A stretch of 61,498 nucleotides of DNA from Frigoribacterium faeni. GTDB taxonomy: Bacteria > Actinomycetota > Actinomycetes > Actinomycetales > Microbacteriaceae. Every line of letters begins with the position of its first letter. Within the stretch, counting starts at the first letter, position 1. The notes below the pieces were generated by a model. The model saw only the letters and a program-made list of their open reading frames with translations. It was not told the DNA's origin and searched no databases. The position numbers and the translations under genes were made by a program. The DNA lies in contig NZ_BJUV01000021.1 of NCBI RefSeq assembly GCF_007988805.1, forward strand, positions 1 through 61,498. Reading direction: 5' to 3'. Of this stretch, positions 35,211-44,469 are shown piece by piece.

Positions 35211-36119
35211 ATGAGCGACGCCGTCTCCGACCTGTTCGACCCGACCGAGTGGCGAGAGGTCGACGGGTTCGGCGGTCTCACCGACATCACGTACCACCAC
35301 AGCATCGACGGGCGGATCGCCCGGGTGGCGTTCGACCGCCCCGAGGTGCGCAACGCGTTCCGTCCCCACACCGTCGACGAGCTCTACCGCGCGCTCGACC
35401 ACGCGCGGATGGACAGCCGCATCGGCGTCGTGCTCGTCACCGGAAACGGTCCGAGCGCGAAGGACGGCGGCTGGGCCTTCTGCAGCGGCGGAGATCAGCG
35501 CATCCGCGGTCGCGACGGCTACAAGGCCGAGGGCGACCAGGCGAACGTCGCCGATCCCGCGTCGGCCGGGCGGCTGCACATCCTCGAGGTCCAGCGCCTG
35601 ATCCGGTTCATGCCGAAGGTGGTCGTCGCGGTGGTCCCCGGCTGGGCCGCGGGCGGCGGTCACTCGCTGCACGTCGTCTGCGATCTGACGATCGCCAGCC
35701 GCGAGCACGGTCGCTTCAAGCAGACCGACGCCGACGTCGGCTCGTTCGACGCCGGATACGGCAGCGCCTACTTCGCCAAGCAGATCGGCCAGAAGTTCGC
35801 GCGCGAGGTGTTCTTCCTCGCCGAGGAGTACAGCGCCGACCGCGCCTACGAGATGGGCGCGGTGAACCGCGTCGTGGCGCACGCCGACCTCGAGCGCGAG
35901 GCCCTCTCCATGGCCCGGACGATCCTCACCAAGTCGCCGACGGCGATCCGCATGCTCAAGTTCGCCTTCAACGCCACCGACGACGGCATCGTGGGTCAGC
36001 AGGTGTTCGCCGGCGAGGCGACCCGCCTGGCGTACGGCACCGACGAGGCCGTCGAGGGGCGCGACTCGTTCCTCGAGAAGCGCGAACCCGACTGGTCGCC
36101 GTTCCCCTGGCAGTACTGA
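35211..36119 (+). CDS. menB: 1,4-dihydroxy-2-naphthoyl-CoA synthase
   Basis: 302 residues, crotonase fold. It closes the naphthoate ring of menaquinone from OSB-CoA. RIARVAFDRPEVRNAFRP is the N-terminal crotonase motif, AFCSGGDQRIRGRDGY the MenB-specific loop, PGWAAGGGHSLHVVCDLTIA the oxyanion region, and FKQTDADVGSFDAGYGS carries the conserved Asp. TAGGCT (35198-35203) lies seven bases before the ATG. Confidence 0.96.
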   Translation: MSDAVSDLFDPTEWREVDGFGGLTDITYHHSIDGRIARVAFDRPEVRNAFRPHTVDELYRALDHARMDSRIGVVLVTGNGPSAKDGGWAFCSGGDQRIRGRDGYKAEGDQANVADPASAGRLHILEVQRLIRFMPKVVVAVVPGWAAGGGHSLHVVCDLTIASREHGRFKQTDADVGSFDAGYGSAYFAKQIGQKFAREVFFLAEEYSADRAYEMGAVNRVVAHADLEREALSMARTILTKSPTAIRMLKFAFNATDDGIVGQQVFAGEATRLAYGTDEAVEGRDSFLEKREPDWSPFPWQY

Positions 36120-36150
36120 TGACGCGATCGGCGCCGAGGAGGCACGGCGC

Positions 36151-37281
36151 ATGACCCGCCCCCTGCTCGCCGTCGACGCGCGAGACCCCGCCGCCGTGCT
36201 CGCCGCCCTCCGCGTCGCCCTGGCGGGTGGTCCCGCCGTCGCGCCGCGCATCGACGGTCACGTGCCGGAGGACCTCCCGTCGACCGTCCCGCAGAGCGTC
36301 GCCCTGGTCATCGAGACCAGCGGCTCGACCGGCCGCCCCAAGCGCGTCGCCCTCTCGGCCGACGCGGTCCTCGCGGGAGCGGCGGCCGCCGACCAGTCGC
36401 TGGCCGGGCCCGGACAGTGGCTGCTCGCGCTGCCGACGCACTACATCGCCGGAGTCAACGTCCTCGTCCGCTCGATCGCGAGCGGCACGGAGCCCGTGAT
36501 GCTCGCCTCCGGGCACATCGACCCCGTCGACTTCGTGGGCGCCGTCGCCCGGCTCGAGCACCCGATCCGGTACACCTCGTTCGTACCGGCCCAGCTGGCC
36601 GCCCTGCTCGACGCCGCCGAGGCCGAGCCGGCCGTCGCCGCCGCGCTCGCCCGGTTCTCGGCCGTCCTGGTCGGCGGACAGGCGACACCGGCCCCGCTGA
36701 TCGCGCGCGCCAGAGCGGTCGGGGTCGCGATCGTCCGGACCTACGGCTCGAGCGAGACGAGCGGAGGCTGCGTGTACGACGGCGTCCCGGTGGGTCGGAC
36801 CCGCGTCGAGATCGTCGACGGTCAGATCGAACTGAGCGGGCCATCCCTCGCGGACGGCTATCTCGACGATCCGGCTCGGACGGAGGCGGCGTTCTCGACC
36901 CGGGGCGGCGTGCGCTGGTACCGGACCGGCGACACCGGGGCGATCGACGTCGACGGAGCCGTGTCGGTGACCGGTCGGCTCGACGACGTCATCGTGTCGG
37001 GAGGGGAGAAGGTCTCGCTGGGTCTGGTCGAACGGCTCGTGCGAGAACGGCCGGGTCTCGAGACGGCCGTCGTCGTCCGGGCGAGTCACCCCCGGTGGGG
37101 AGAGGTGCCCGTCGTGGTGACGACGGGGCGGGAGCCCGATCTGGCCGAGCTCCGCGCGGCCATCGGCGCTCGGGCCGGACGCGCGGCGGCACCCGATCGG
37201 GTGGTGGTCGTCGCCGAGTCGCCGACCCTGCCGAGCGGGAAGCCCGATCGGCGGGCGCTCGAGCGACTCGTCGCTCCCTGA
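36151..37281 (+). CDS. menE: o-succinylbenzoate--CoA ligase
   Basis: 376 residues, an AMP-binding enzyme shorter than the usual 450 or more. IETSGSTGRPKRVALS is the P-loop, RTYGSSETSGGCVYDG the A5 motif, and YRTGDTGAIDVDG the A7/A8 hinge. PSGKPDRRALERL is the C-terminal catalytic Lys motif. GAGGAGG lies nine bases before the ATG, inside a one-mismatch copy of the 13-mer repeat. It activates OSB for MenB. Confidence 0.92.
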   Translation: MTRPLLAVDARDPAAVLAALRVALAGGPAVAPRIDGHVPEDLPSTVPQSVALVIETSGSTGRPKRVALSADAVLAGAAAADQSLAGPGQWLLALPTHYIAGVNVLVRSIASGTEPVMLASGHIDPVDFVGAVARLEHPIRYTSFVPAQLAALLDAAEAEPAVAAALARFSAVLVGGQATPAPLIARARAVGVAIVRTYGSSETSGGCVYDGVPVGRTRVEIVDGQIELSGPSLADGYLDDPARTEAAFSTRGGVRWYRTGDTGAIDVDGAVSVTGRLDDVIVSGGEKVSLGLVERLVRERPGLETAVVVRASHPRWGEVPVVVTTGREPDLAELRAAIGARAGRAAAPDRVVVVAESPTLPSGKPDRRALERLVAP

Positions 37282-37354
37282 CGGCCGGGCGTCGAGGGCT
37301 CCGCGGCGGCCGTCGTCGCGGGGCGGCCCGGTCGGACGAACTAGAATCGTCGCC

Positions 37355-38299
37355 GTGGCGAAGACGAAGGCAACCAAGGCCCGGCGCGGTGGACGTCCCG
37401 GCGGGCGACCCGGGCGACAGCCCGTGCGGCGCGCGACCGCGCGCGACTGGATCGGGGGAGCGCGTCTGCGCACCCTGCCTCTCGGGATCGCTCCGGTGGC
37501 CCTCGGCACCGGCGTCGCCGAGGCCAACGGCCGCAGCGACCTCCTCCTCGCCGTCCTCTGCCTCGTCGTCGCGGTGTTCCTCCAGATCGGCGTCAACTAC
37601 TCCAACGACTACTCCGACGGCATCCGCGGGACCGACGCGTTCCGGGTCGGACCGTCGCGGCTGACCGGGTCGGGCAGCGTCCGTCCGCGCACGGTCCTGC
37701 GGGTCGCGCTGGCGGCCTTCGCCGTGGCCGCCGTCGCCGGCGTGGTCGTCGTCGTGCTCTCGGGCCACTGGTGGCTCCTCGCGGTCGGTGCGGCCGCCGT
37801 CGTCGCCGCGTGGTTCTACACCGGCGGCAAGCGCCCCTACGGCTACAACGCCCTCGGCGAGGTCTTCGTCTTCGTGTTCTTCGGACTCGTCGCCACCGTC
37901 GGCACCACGTTCGTGCAGCTGGGCCGCTTCCCGGCCGACGCGTGGGTCGCGGGTGTGGCCGCGGGGCTGTTCGCCTGCGCCGTCCTGATGGTCAACAACA
38001 TCCGCGACATCACGCAGGACGCGGCCGCGGGCAAGCGCACGCTGGCCGTGGTGGTCGGCGATCCGGTGGCGCGAGCGCTGTACGCGCTCTTCCTGCTGCT
38101 GCCGTTCCTGATCCTGGCGTACTTCGGGTTCCTGTACTTCGACGCGCCGTACGTCTACTTCACCCTCATCACGGCCGTGCCCGCCGCGATCATCGGCGTC
38201 ACGGGGCGCACCCCGAGAGAGCTGATCCTCGCCCTGCAGCTGTCGTCGCTGACCGCGCTGCTCTGGGCGCTGGCGCTCTCGGCGGTGCTGTACTTCTAG
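37355..38299 (+). CDS. menA: 1,4-dihydroxy-2-naphthoate polyprenyltransferase
   Basis: 314 residues with about eight helices. NYSNDYSDGIRGTD is the Asp-rich prenyl-diphosphate site (NxxxDxxxD) and NNIRDITQDAAAGKRTLAV the second. GLRTLPL-like RLRTLPLGIAPV opens helix 1. A basic 27-residue N-terminal tail precedes it. It adds the polyprenyl chain to DHNA in the membrane. TAGAAT (37342-37347) lies seven bases before the GTG. Confidence 0.95.
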   Translation: MAKTKATKARRGGRPGGRPGRQPVRRATARDWIGGARLRTLPLGIAPVALGTGVAEANGRSDLLLAVLCLVVAVFLQIGVNYSNDYSDGIRGTDAFRVGPSRLTGSGSVRPRTVLRVALAAFAVAAVAGVVVVVLSGHWWLLAVGAAAVVAAWFYTGGKRPYGYNALGEVFVFVFFGLVATVGTTFVQLGRFPADAWVAGVAAGLFACAVLMVNNIRDITQDAAAGKRTLAVVVGDPVARALYALFLLLPFLILAYFGFLYFDAPYVYFTLITAVPAAIIGVTGRTPRELILALQLSSLTALLWALALSAVLYF

Positions 38300-38333
38300 C
38301 CCTCCGGGTCCGGGCGCCCTGACCCGAGGTGTT

Positions 38334-38609
38334 CTAGCTCGACGCCGAGCGCTCGTCGTCGGCGCGCGTGATCTCGTCGTCCTCGGCGACGTCGTCGCCG
38401 TGCCGCGGGTCGGCGGTCGCCCGACGCTCGGCGAGGTCGAGGGCCACGCGTCGGCGCAGGGGCGCGAAGAAGATGTACGAGACGCACAGGCCGACGACGG
38501 CCGCGACGATCGTCGCGAGGTACGGGTCGATGCGCAGCACGAGGAGGACCGCCAGGGCCACCGCGAAGATGCCGAGACGGACGAACGTGTACTTGACCCA
38601 GGGTTTCAC
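38334..38609 (-). CDS. DUF4229 small membrane protein
   Basis: 91 residues with two helices (about 8-26, 28-48) and an acidic cytoplasmic tail. YTFVRLGIFAVALAVLLVLR is the DUF4229 start. The gene lies next to menA and menD, a common actinobacterial neighbourhood. Its role is unknown. TAGACT (38616-38621) lies six bases before the GTG. Confidence 0.8.
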   Translation of the reverse strand: MKPWVKYTFVRLGIFAVALAVLLVLRIDPYLATIVAAVVGLCVSYIFFAPLRRRVALDLAERRATADPRHGDDVAEDDEITRADDERSASS

Positions 38610-38718
38610 CCGGCGAGTCTACGCGCGTGATCCCGTGCTCCCACCGGGTGCGGCACGGCGGCGCCTCGGCACGGCCCACCATCAGGAACCGCACCGGGGC
38701 GCGGCCTATAGTCGAGGA

Positions 38719-39078
38719 ATGGTGAGGTTGTTCGTCGTCGGCATCGTGATCGCCGCTGCCTTCATCATCTACGCCCTGATCGACTGCCTGTTCGCCGAGA
38801 ACTCCCGTTTCCGGGCGCTCAACAAGCCTCTCTGGGCCATCATCATCATCGTGCTGCCGGTCATCGGTGCCGTCCTCTGGTTCGTCCTGGGCAGGGCACG
38901 CAAGACGGGTCAGCGCGACCAGCGCCGCTTCGTCGCACCCGACGACGACCCCGAGTTCTCGGGTCGTTCCGCGTCGACCATCAGCGACCTCGACCGGGAG
39001 ACGACCGACGAACGCATCCGACGCCTCGAGCAAGAACTCTCCGACCTCGACGAAGACGACAAGACCGGTCCCGCCTAG
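38719..39078 (+). CDS. PLDc_N-domain small membrane protein
   Basis: 119 residues. Two helices (about 4-24 and 38-58) end in the PLDc_N pattern LWAIIIIVLPVIGAVLWFVL, found alone in many actinobacteria and also at the start of cardiolipin synthases. The tail is charged and could form a coiled coil near its end (IRRLEQELSDLDED). TATAGT (38707-38712) lies six bases before the ATG. menD starts after it without an obvious start codon. Confidence 0.82.
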   Translation: MVRLFVVGIVIAAAFIIYALIDCLFAENSRFRALNKPLWAIIIIVLPVIGAVLWFVLGRARKTGQRDQRRFVAPDDDPEFSGRSASTISDLDRETTDERIRRLEQELSDLDEDDKTGPA

Positions 39079-39133
39079 CGGCGAGGCGACGGCCTCGCCG
39101 TCCGGCTCGGGCAGCGCGGCCACGGACTACGCG

Positions 39134-40831
39134 GTGGCCCTCCTCGCGGCCCTGATCGACGCCGGAGTCCGCGACCTGGTGCTGAGTCCCGGTTCGCGGT
39201 CGCAGGCCCTGGCCCTGGCCGCAGCGCGATTCGAGGCCGACGGCCGCGTCCGGCTCCGGGTGCGGATCGACGAGCGGTCGGCGGGGTTCCTCGCGCTCGG
39301 CCTCGCCGTCGAGACGCGATCTCCCGTCGCACTCATCACGACCTCCGGCACCGCCGTCGCCAACCTGCATCCGGCGGTGCTCGAGGCCTACCACTCGGGC
39401 GTCCCCCTCGTGCTCCTCACGGCCGACCGCCCCACCGAGCTGCGCGGCATCGGCTCGAACCAGACGACCCATCAGCCCGGCCTCTTCGGTCGGGCGGTGT
39501 CCACCGTCCACGACGTCGAGGCGCCTCTCGAGGGCCCGGTCGACGTCGAGGCCGTGACGACCCTCGCCCGAGACACGGTCGCGGCCGCTCTGGGGCACCC
39601 GTCGGCCGGGGGCGGGTCCGATCCCGCCGAGCTGCCCGCGCCGGGTCCCGTCCAGATCAACGTCGCCTTCCGAGAGCCCCTGTCGGCACCCGTCACGGCA
39701 CTGCCCGAGGCCCGACCCGACGAGGTGCCCCGCGCCTCCCCGTCGTCCCGGGTGCGGCTGCCCGTCGACGCCGAACCGGCGACGCTGGTCGTCGCCGGGC
39801 ACGCGGCGACCGACGAGGCCGAACGGGTGGCCCGCGCCCTGGGCGCACCTCTCGTCGCCGAGGTCTCGAGCGGCGCCCACTTCGGACCCCAGCTGGCTCT
39901 CGGCTACCGCGAGCTCCTCGGCGACGCCGCGTTCGGCGGCGCCGTCCGACGGGTCGTCGTCTTCGGGCACCCGACCCTGACCCGGCAGGTCCCGGCTCTC
40001 CTCCGCCGCGACGACGTCGAGGTCGTGGTCGTGCGGGGCGCCGCTCCCGAGGCCTACGACCCGAGCCGGTCCGCGCTGGTCGTCGACGCCGTCGACGTCG
40101 TCGCCGACGGCGCCGCGTCGGCCGACGACCGGGCGCACCGCGCCTGGGTCGGTCGATGGGTCCAGGCGGGCCGGGGCGTCGTGGGCGACCACGAGGCCGC
40201 GCCCGATCTCGAGGCCGCGACGTCCGAGGAGCCCGCCGAACGGGCGGCGTTCCTCCGGGGCGAGGTGGCGCTGCTGCGTCGCGAGGTGTCCCGACGCGCC
40301 CTCGCCGAGGCGATCTGGCGGGTGACCTGGCCCCACGACCGCCTCGTGCTCGGCGCGTCGCGCCTCATCCGCGAGGTCGACGAGGTCGTGCCCGGCAAGC
40401 GCATCCCCGTGCACGCCAACCGCGGCCTCGCCGGGATCGACGGCACGGTCGCGACGGCCACCGGCATCGCCCTCGCCAGTCAGCTCGACGACTCCCGGCC
40501 CGGGGTGACCCGCGTGCTGCTCGGCGACCTCACGCTGCTGCACGACGTCGGCTCCCTGCTGTTCGGCGACGGCGAGGTCCGCCCGCGTCTGCAGGTCGTG
40601 GTGGGCAACGACGGCGGCGGGACCATCTTCGACGGCCTCGAGGTGGCCGGCTCGGCCCCGGCGGACGCGATGCGCCGGGTGCAGTTCACTCCCCAGAGCG
40701 TCGACCTCTCGTCTCTGGCCGCGGCCTACGGCTGGCGGTACTCCCGAGCAGGGACCCGTGCCGAGCTCGACCGCGACCTCGCCCGCCGATGGGACGCCCC
40801 CGTGCTGATCGAGGTGCCCTTGGTCCGCTGA
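39134..40831 (+). CDS. menD: SEPHCHC synthase (ThDP enzyme MenD), start uncertain
   Basis: About 565 residues. It adds 2-oxoglutarate to isochorismate in menaquinone synthesis. LVLSPGSRSQALALAA is the MenD signature, RIDERSAGFLALGLA holds the catalytic Glu, and the C-terminal GDLTLLHDVGSLL and VVGNDGGGTIFDGLE bind ThDP-Mg. The only near start codon is the GTG at 39134. Homology seems to begin about five residues earlier (TDYA), and no ATG, GTG or TTG is in frame until 38867. A non-standard start or an overlap start is possible. Confidence 0.9.
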   Translation: MALLAALIDAGVRDLVLSPGSRSQALALAAARFEADGRVRLRVRIDERSAGFLALGLAVETRSPVALITTSGTAVANLHPAVLEAYHSGVPLVLLTADRPTELRGIGSNQTTHQPGLFGRAVSTVHDVEAPLEGPVDVEAVTTLARDTVAAALGHPSAGGGSDPAELPAPGPVQINVAFREPLSAPVTALPEARPDEVPRASPSSRVRLPVDAEPATLVVAGHAATDEAERVARALGAPLVAEVSSGAHFGPQLALGYRELLGDAAFGGAVRRVVVFGHPTLTRQVPALLRRDDVEVVVVRGAAPEAYDPSRSALVVDAVDVVADGAASADDRAHRAWVGRWVQAGRGVVGDHEAAPDLEAATSEEPAERAAFLRGEVALLRREVSRRALAEAIWRVTWPHDRLVLGASRLIREVDEVVPGKRIPVHANRGLAGIDGTVATATGIALASQLDDSRPGVTRVLLGDLTLLHDVGSLLFGDGEVRPRLQVVVGNDGGGTIFDGLEVAGSAPADAMRRVQFTPQSVDLSSLAAAYGWRYSRAGTRAELDRDLARRWDAPVLIEVPLVR

Positions 40832-40856
40832 CCGTCGTCCGCCGTAGGCTCGGACC

Positions 40857-41708
40857 ATGGCCACGACCTGGACGACCCCGCCCTCCGAGCTGCTGCGAGC
40901 AGACTCCGACGTCGACCTGGCGGCGATCGACCCGTCGTCGTCGCCCGGGTTCGCGGGCGACAAGCAGGACGCGGCGCGGGCGCTCGAGGCGGGGCGGGAG
41001 ACCCTCGGCGACCTGCAGGAGCGATTCTTCGCCGGCAGCCGTCACGGCGGCGACACGGGATCGGTGCTCCTCGTGCTGCAGGGCATGGACACGGCGGGCA
41101 AGGGAGGCATCGTCCGACACGTGGTCGGCGCGGTGGATCCGCAGGGGGTCGCGCATCACGCCTTCAAGGCGCCCACCGAGGAGGAGCTCGCGCACGACTT
41201 CCTCTGGCGCGTCCGACGCGAGCTCCCCGGGCCCGGCACGATCGGGGTCTTCGACCGCTCGCATTACGAGGACGTCCTGATCGGCAAGGTGCGCCGACTC
41301 GCCTCCCCGGACGAGATCGAGCGCCGCTACGGCGCGATCGTCGACTTCGAGCGGGAGCTCGTCGACCAGGGGACCACCGTCGTCAAGGTGATGCTGCACC
41401 TCTCGTCCGACGAGCAGAGGTCCCGGCTGCGCGATCGGCTCGACCGACCCGAGAAGCACTGGAAGTACAACCCCGGCGACCTCGACGAGCGTCTCCTCTG
41501 GAACGACTACCAGGAGGCGTACCAGACCGCGATCCGACGCACGTCGACGGACGAGGCGCCGTGGTACGTCGTCCCCGCCGACCGCAAGTGGTACGCGAGG
41601 GTGGCCGTCCAGCGCCTCCTGATCGACGCCCTCGCCGCCCGTCGGCCCGTCTGGCCGGCGGCCGAGTACGACGTCGAGCTCGAGAGGATCCGGCTCGCCT
41701 CGACCTGA
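40857..41708 (+). CDS. PPK2-family polyphosphate kinase
   Basis: 283 residues. LQGMDTAGKGGIVRHVVG is the Walker A, FDRSHYEDVLIGKV the Walker B/lid region, and HWKYNPGDLDERLLWNDYQ the PPK2 C-terminal motif. It moves phosphate between polyphosphate and nucleotides; class (ADP or AMP acceptor) is not certain. TAGGCT (40845-40850) lies six bases before the ATG. Confidence 0.9.
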   Translation: MATTWTTPPSELLRADSDVDLAAIDPSSSPGFAGDKQDAARALEAGRETLGDLQERFFAGSRHGGDTGSVLLVLQGMDTAGKGGIVRHVVGAVDPQGVAHHAFKAPTEEELAHDFLWRVRRELPGPGTIGVFDRSHYEDVLIGKVRRLASPDEIERRYGAIVDFERELVDQGTTVVKVMLHLSSDEQRSRLRDRLDRPEKHWKYNPGDLDERLLWNDYQEAYQTAIRRTSTDEAPWYVVPADRKWYARVAVQRLLIDALAARRPVWPAAEYDVELERIRLAST

Positions 41709-41760
41709 TCCCCGTCGTCCGGTTCCCGGCCCGTGACCGAGGAGGCGCGGGTCGTCCCGG

Positions 41761-43188
41761 TCAGCTCGCGCGGGCCCGGAGCGAGGCGCCCGTGCCTCGC
41801 GGGAGCCGCAGCCCCTCGACGACGCTGACGAGGGCCAGCGCGGCCAGCACGACGAGGGCGATGCGGTACCCCGTGGGATCGCCGACGCCCGTCGTGCCGA
41901 GCGTCGAGTCGGCGACGCGGACGACCGACGCGGTCAGGGCGACTCCGAGCCCCGTCGCGAGCTGGCTCGTGATCGACGAGAGCGCGTTCGCCGGAGCGAG
42001 CCGCTCGGCGGGGACGTCGGCGAACTGCAGGGTGTTGTAGGCGGTGAAGCCGACCGAGCGGAAGACCCCGCTGAGCAGCAGCACCAGCGCCACGAGCATG
42101 CGCGAGGTGTCCGCGGACACGAGGGCGCTCGCGACGAAGGTCGCCGCGAGTCCGACCGTGGCCACGGTGATGATCGGGACGACCGGGAACCGCCTCATCA
42201 GCGGGGTCGTGAACGGCTTGACCCCCAGGTTGCCGACGAAGACCCAGGTGAGCATCAGGCCGGCCTCCGCCGGCGACCAGCCGAAGCCGTCCTGGAGCAG
42301 GAGCGGGACGACGAACGGGACCCCGTTCACGACCGCCCGGTAGAGCGAGCCGCTCAGGTTCGTGACCCGGAACGACGCGATGCGGAATGCGGTCAGATCG
42401 AGCAGCGGATGCGCCGCCCGCCGGAACCACCGGGCCGCCGCCACGACGAGCAGCACCGCGAGCAGCAGCAGGGCGGCTCCGCCGATCGCCGTCGGAGCGG
42501 CGCCGAGCAGCTCGAACGCGACGACCCCGGAGACGATCGCGGCCACCACGAGGCCGAGACCCACGCCGTCGAGACGCGGCCGGTCCGCGGGCGCGACGAC
42601 GGGGACGACCCGCCAGGCCACGACGAGCAGGGCCGCGCCCACGGGCACGTTGACCAGGAAGACCCACTGCCAGCCGAGGTGCTCGGTGAGCAGCCCGCCG
42701 ATCAGGGGAGCGATGACGGGCGCGACGAGGGCCGGCCAGGTGAGATACGCGATGGCCCGGATCAGCTCGGACGCGCCGGTGCTCCGCAGCACGATCAGGC
42801 GGCCGATCGGCACCATCATGCTGCCGGCGAAGCCCTGCAGCGCGCGAGACGCCGTCAGCGACACCAGATCACCGCTCACGGCGCACGCCACCGAGGCCAG
42901 GGTGAACAGCACGATGGCCGCGAGGAACACGCGTCGGGCGCCCCAGCGCTCGGCGAGCCACGCGCCGAGCGGGATGAACGCGGCGACGGCGACGAGGTAG
43001 CTGGTGACCGCGATTCCGACCTCGGCCGGCTGGACCGCGAAGTCGCGGGCGATGGAGGCGGTGGCCGTCGAGAGGATCGTCGCGTCGAGGTTCTCCATGA
43101 AGAAGGCCGCGGCGACCACCAGTGCGACGGGTCGCGACCAGGCCTCGACCGCTCCGCCGCCGACGCGGGGGCTCGGAGGGGCGGTCAC
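41761..43188 (-). CDS. MFS drug-exporter-like transporter (DHA2/EmrB group)
   Basis: 475 residues, about 14 helices. The start (FFMENLDATILSTATASIAR) and GAWLAERWGARRVFLAAI are typical of the 14-helix DHA2 exporters, and helix 5 carries PVIAPLIGGLLTEHLGWQW (antiporter motif C). The GTG overlaps the isochorismate synthase stop by four bases, so the two are cotranscribed. That link could mean export of a chorismate-derived product, or be chance. Confidence 0.87.
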   Translation of the reverse strand: MTAPPSPRVGGGAVEAWSRPVALVVAAAFFMENLDATILSTATASIARDFAVQPAEVGIAVTSYLVAVAAFIPLGAWLAERWGARRVFLAAIVLFTLASVACAVSGDLVSLTASRALQGFAGSMMVPIGRLIVLRSTGASELIRAIAYLTWPALVAPVIAPLIGGLLTEHLGWQWVFLVNVPVGAALLVVAWRVVPVVAPADRPRLDGVGLGLVVAAIVSGVVAFELLGAAPTAIGGAALLLLAVLLVVAAARWFRRAAHPLLDLTAFRIASFRVTNLSGSLYRAVVNGVPFVVPLLLQDGFGWSPAEAGLMLTWVFVGNLGVKPFTTPLMRRFPVVPIITVATVGLAATFVASALVSADTSRMLVALVLLLSGVFRSVGFTAYNTLQFADVPAERLAPANALSSITSQLATGLGVALTASVVRVADSTLGTTGVGDPTGYRIALVVLAALALVSVVEGLRLPRGTGASLRARAS

Positions 43189-44417
43189 TGCGCGAACGCC
43201 CCGACCACGGGCTGGAACTTCATGCCGGTCTCGGCGGCCTCGCGCTCGGGGACCGAGTCCGCGACGATGCCCGCCCCGGCGAAGGCGCGGACCGTCCCGT
43301 CGGGGGACACCTGGGCGCAGCGCAGGGCGATCGCCCACTCGCCGTCGCCGTCGGCCCCGACCCAGCCCACCGGGCCGGCGTAGCGACCGCGGTCGAACGG
43401 CTCGAGGCGGCGGATCAGGGCCAGCGCCTCCGGGGTGGGCGTCCCGGCGACGGCGGCCGTCGGATGCAGGGACGCGATGAGGTCGAGCGAGCTCGACCCG
43501 TCGGTGAGACGCCCGCGGACGTCGCTCGCGAGGTGCCAGAGGTTGGGGAGCTTCAAGGTGAAGGGCTGCTCGCCCGTCACGATCCCGTCGGCATGGCGGC
43601 CGAGCGACTGCAGCAGGCTGCGCAGGGCGTAGGCGTGCTCGTCGAGGTCCTTCGTCGAGGTGGCCAGCGCGTGGGCGGCACGGTCGTCGCTGACGGCGTC
43701 GACGCCTCGGGCGGCGCTCCCGGCGAGGACCCGCGCCGAGACCTCGCCGAGCTCGGTGCGCACCAGGGTCTCGGGGCTGGCCCCGATCAGCCCGTCGACG
43801 GCGAAGGCGTAGCAGTCGGGGTAGGCGGTCAGCAGCGTGGCGGCGACGATCCGGAGGTCCGCCTCGGCGGGGATCCGGCCGACGAGGTCGCGGGCCAGGA
43901 CGACCTTGCTCACCTCGCCTCGGCCGATCGCGTCGACGGCCTGCGCCACCGCGGCGGCGTAGCCGTCGCGCGTCAGCGCCCCCTCGACGAGCCGCAGACG
44001 GACGGCGGCCCCCACCGGCGTCGGCGCCGGCGTCACGGCGTCGTCGACCCGCGTGATCCAGGCCACCCCGTCGCGGCGTCCCAGCACGATGCGCGGCACG
44101 ATCAGCACGCTCGTGTCGGTCGACTCGTCGTCGAACGCGAACGATCCGAAGGCGATCAGGCCGGTGCCCGGCACCCCGACCTCGTCGTCGACGGTGGCGG
44201 CGGCGGCGACCTCGCGCCAGGCGTCGGCCGCGTCGGTCATCCGGGTGGGGCCATGGAACTCGAGTCGGAGGGCCTCGCCGATGCCGGCCATGCCCGCTCC
44301 GCCACGGACGAAGACGAGCGGGTTCCGTCGGTCGACGACATCGAGCAGGGGGCTGATGTGGTCGATCCGGGTGCTGCGCACGGAGAGGGACGGGGCTCGG
44401 AACGACGGGAGGTTCAC
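43185..44417 (-). CDS. menF: isochorismate synthase
   Basis: 410 residues of the chorismate-binding family. It turns chorismate to isochorismate, the first menaquinone step. EVSKVVLARD is the conserved Lys motif, LHPTAAVAGTPTPEAL holds the catalytic His/Glu region and FDRGRYAGPVGWVGADGDGE the Mg-binding Glu. No aminotransferase motif is present. TAGGCT (44424-44429) lies six bases before the GTG. Divergent from menG. Confidence 0.93.
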   Translation of the reverse strand: MNLPSFRAPSLSVRSTRIDHISPLLDVVDRRNPLVFVRGGAGMAGIGEALRLEFHGPTRMTDAADAWREVAAAATVDDEVGVPGTGLIAFGSFAFDDESTDTSVLIVPRIVLGRRDGVAWITRVDDAVTPAPTPVGAAVRLRLVEGALTRDGYAAAVAQAVDAIGRGEVSKVVLARDLVGRIPAEADLRIVAATLLTAYPDCYAFAVDGLIGASPETLVRTELGEVSARVLAGSAARGVDAVSDDRAAHALATSTKDLDEHAYALRSLLQSLGRHADGIVTGEQPFTLKLPNLWHLASDVRGRLTDGSSSLDLIASLHPTAAVAGTPTPEALALIRRLEPFDRGRYAGPVGWVGADGDGEWAIALRCAQVSPDGTVRAFAGAGIVADSVPEREAAETGMKFQPVVGAFAQ

Positions 44418-44469
44418 CGCGACAGCCTACTCGGGCGACGCACCGGCAGTGCCGGTAGGATCGCTCATC

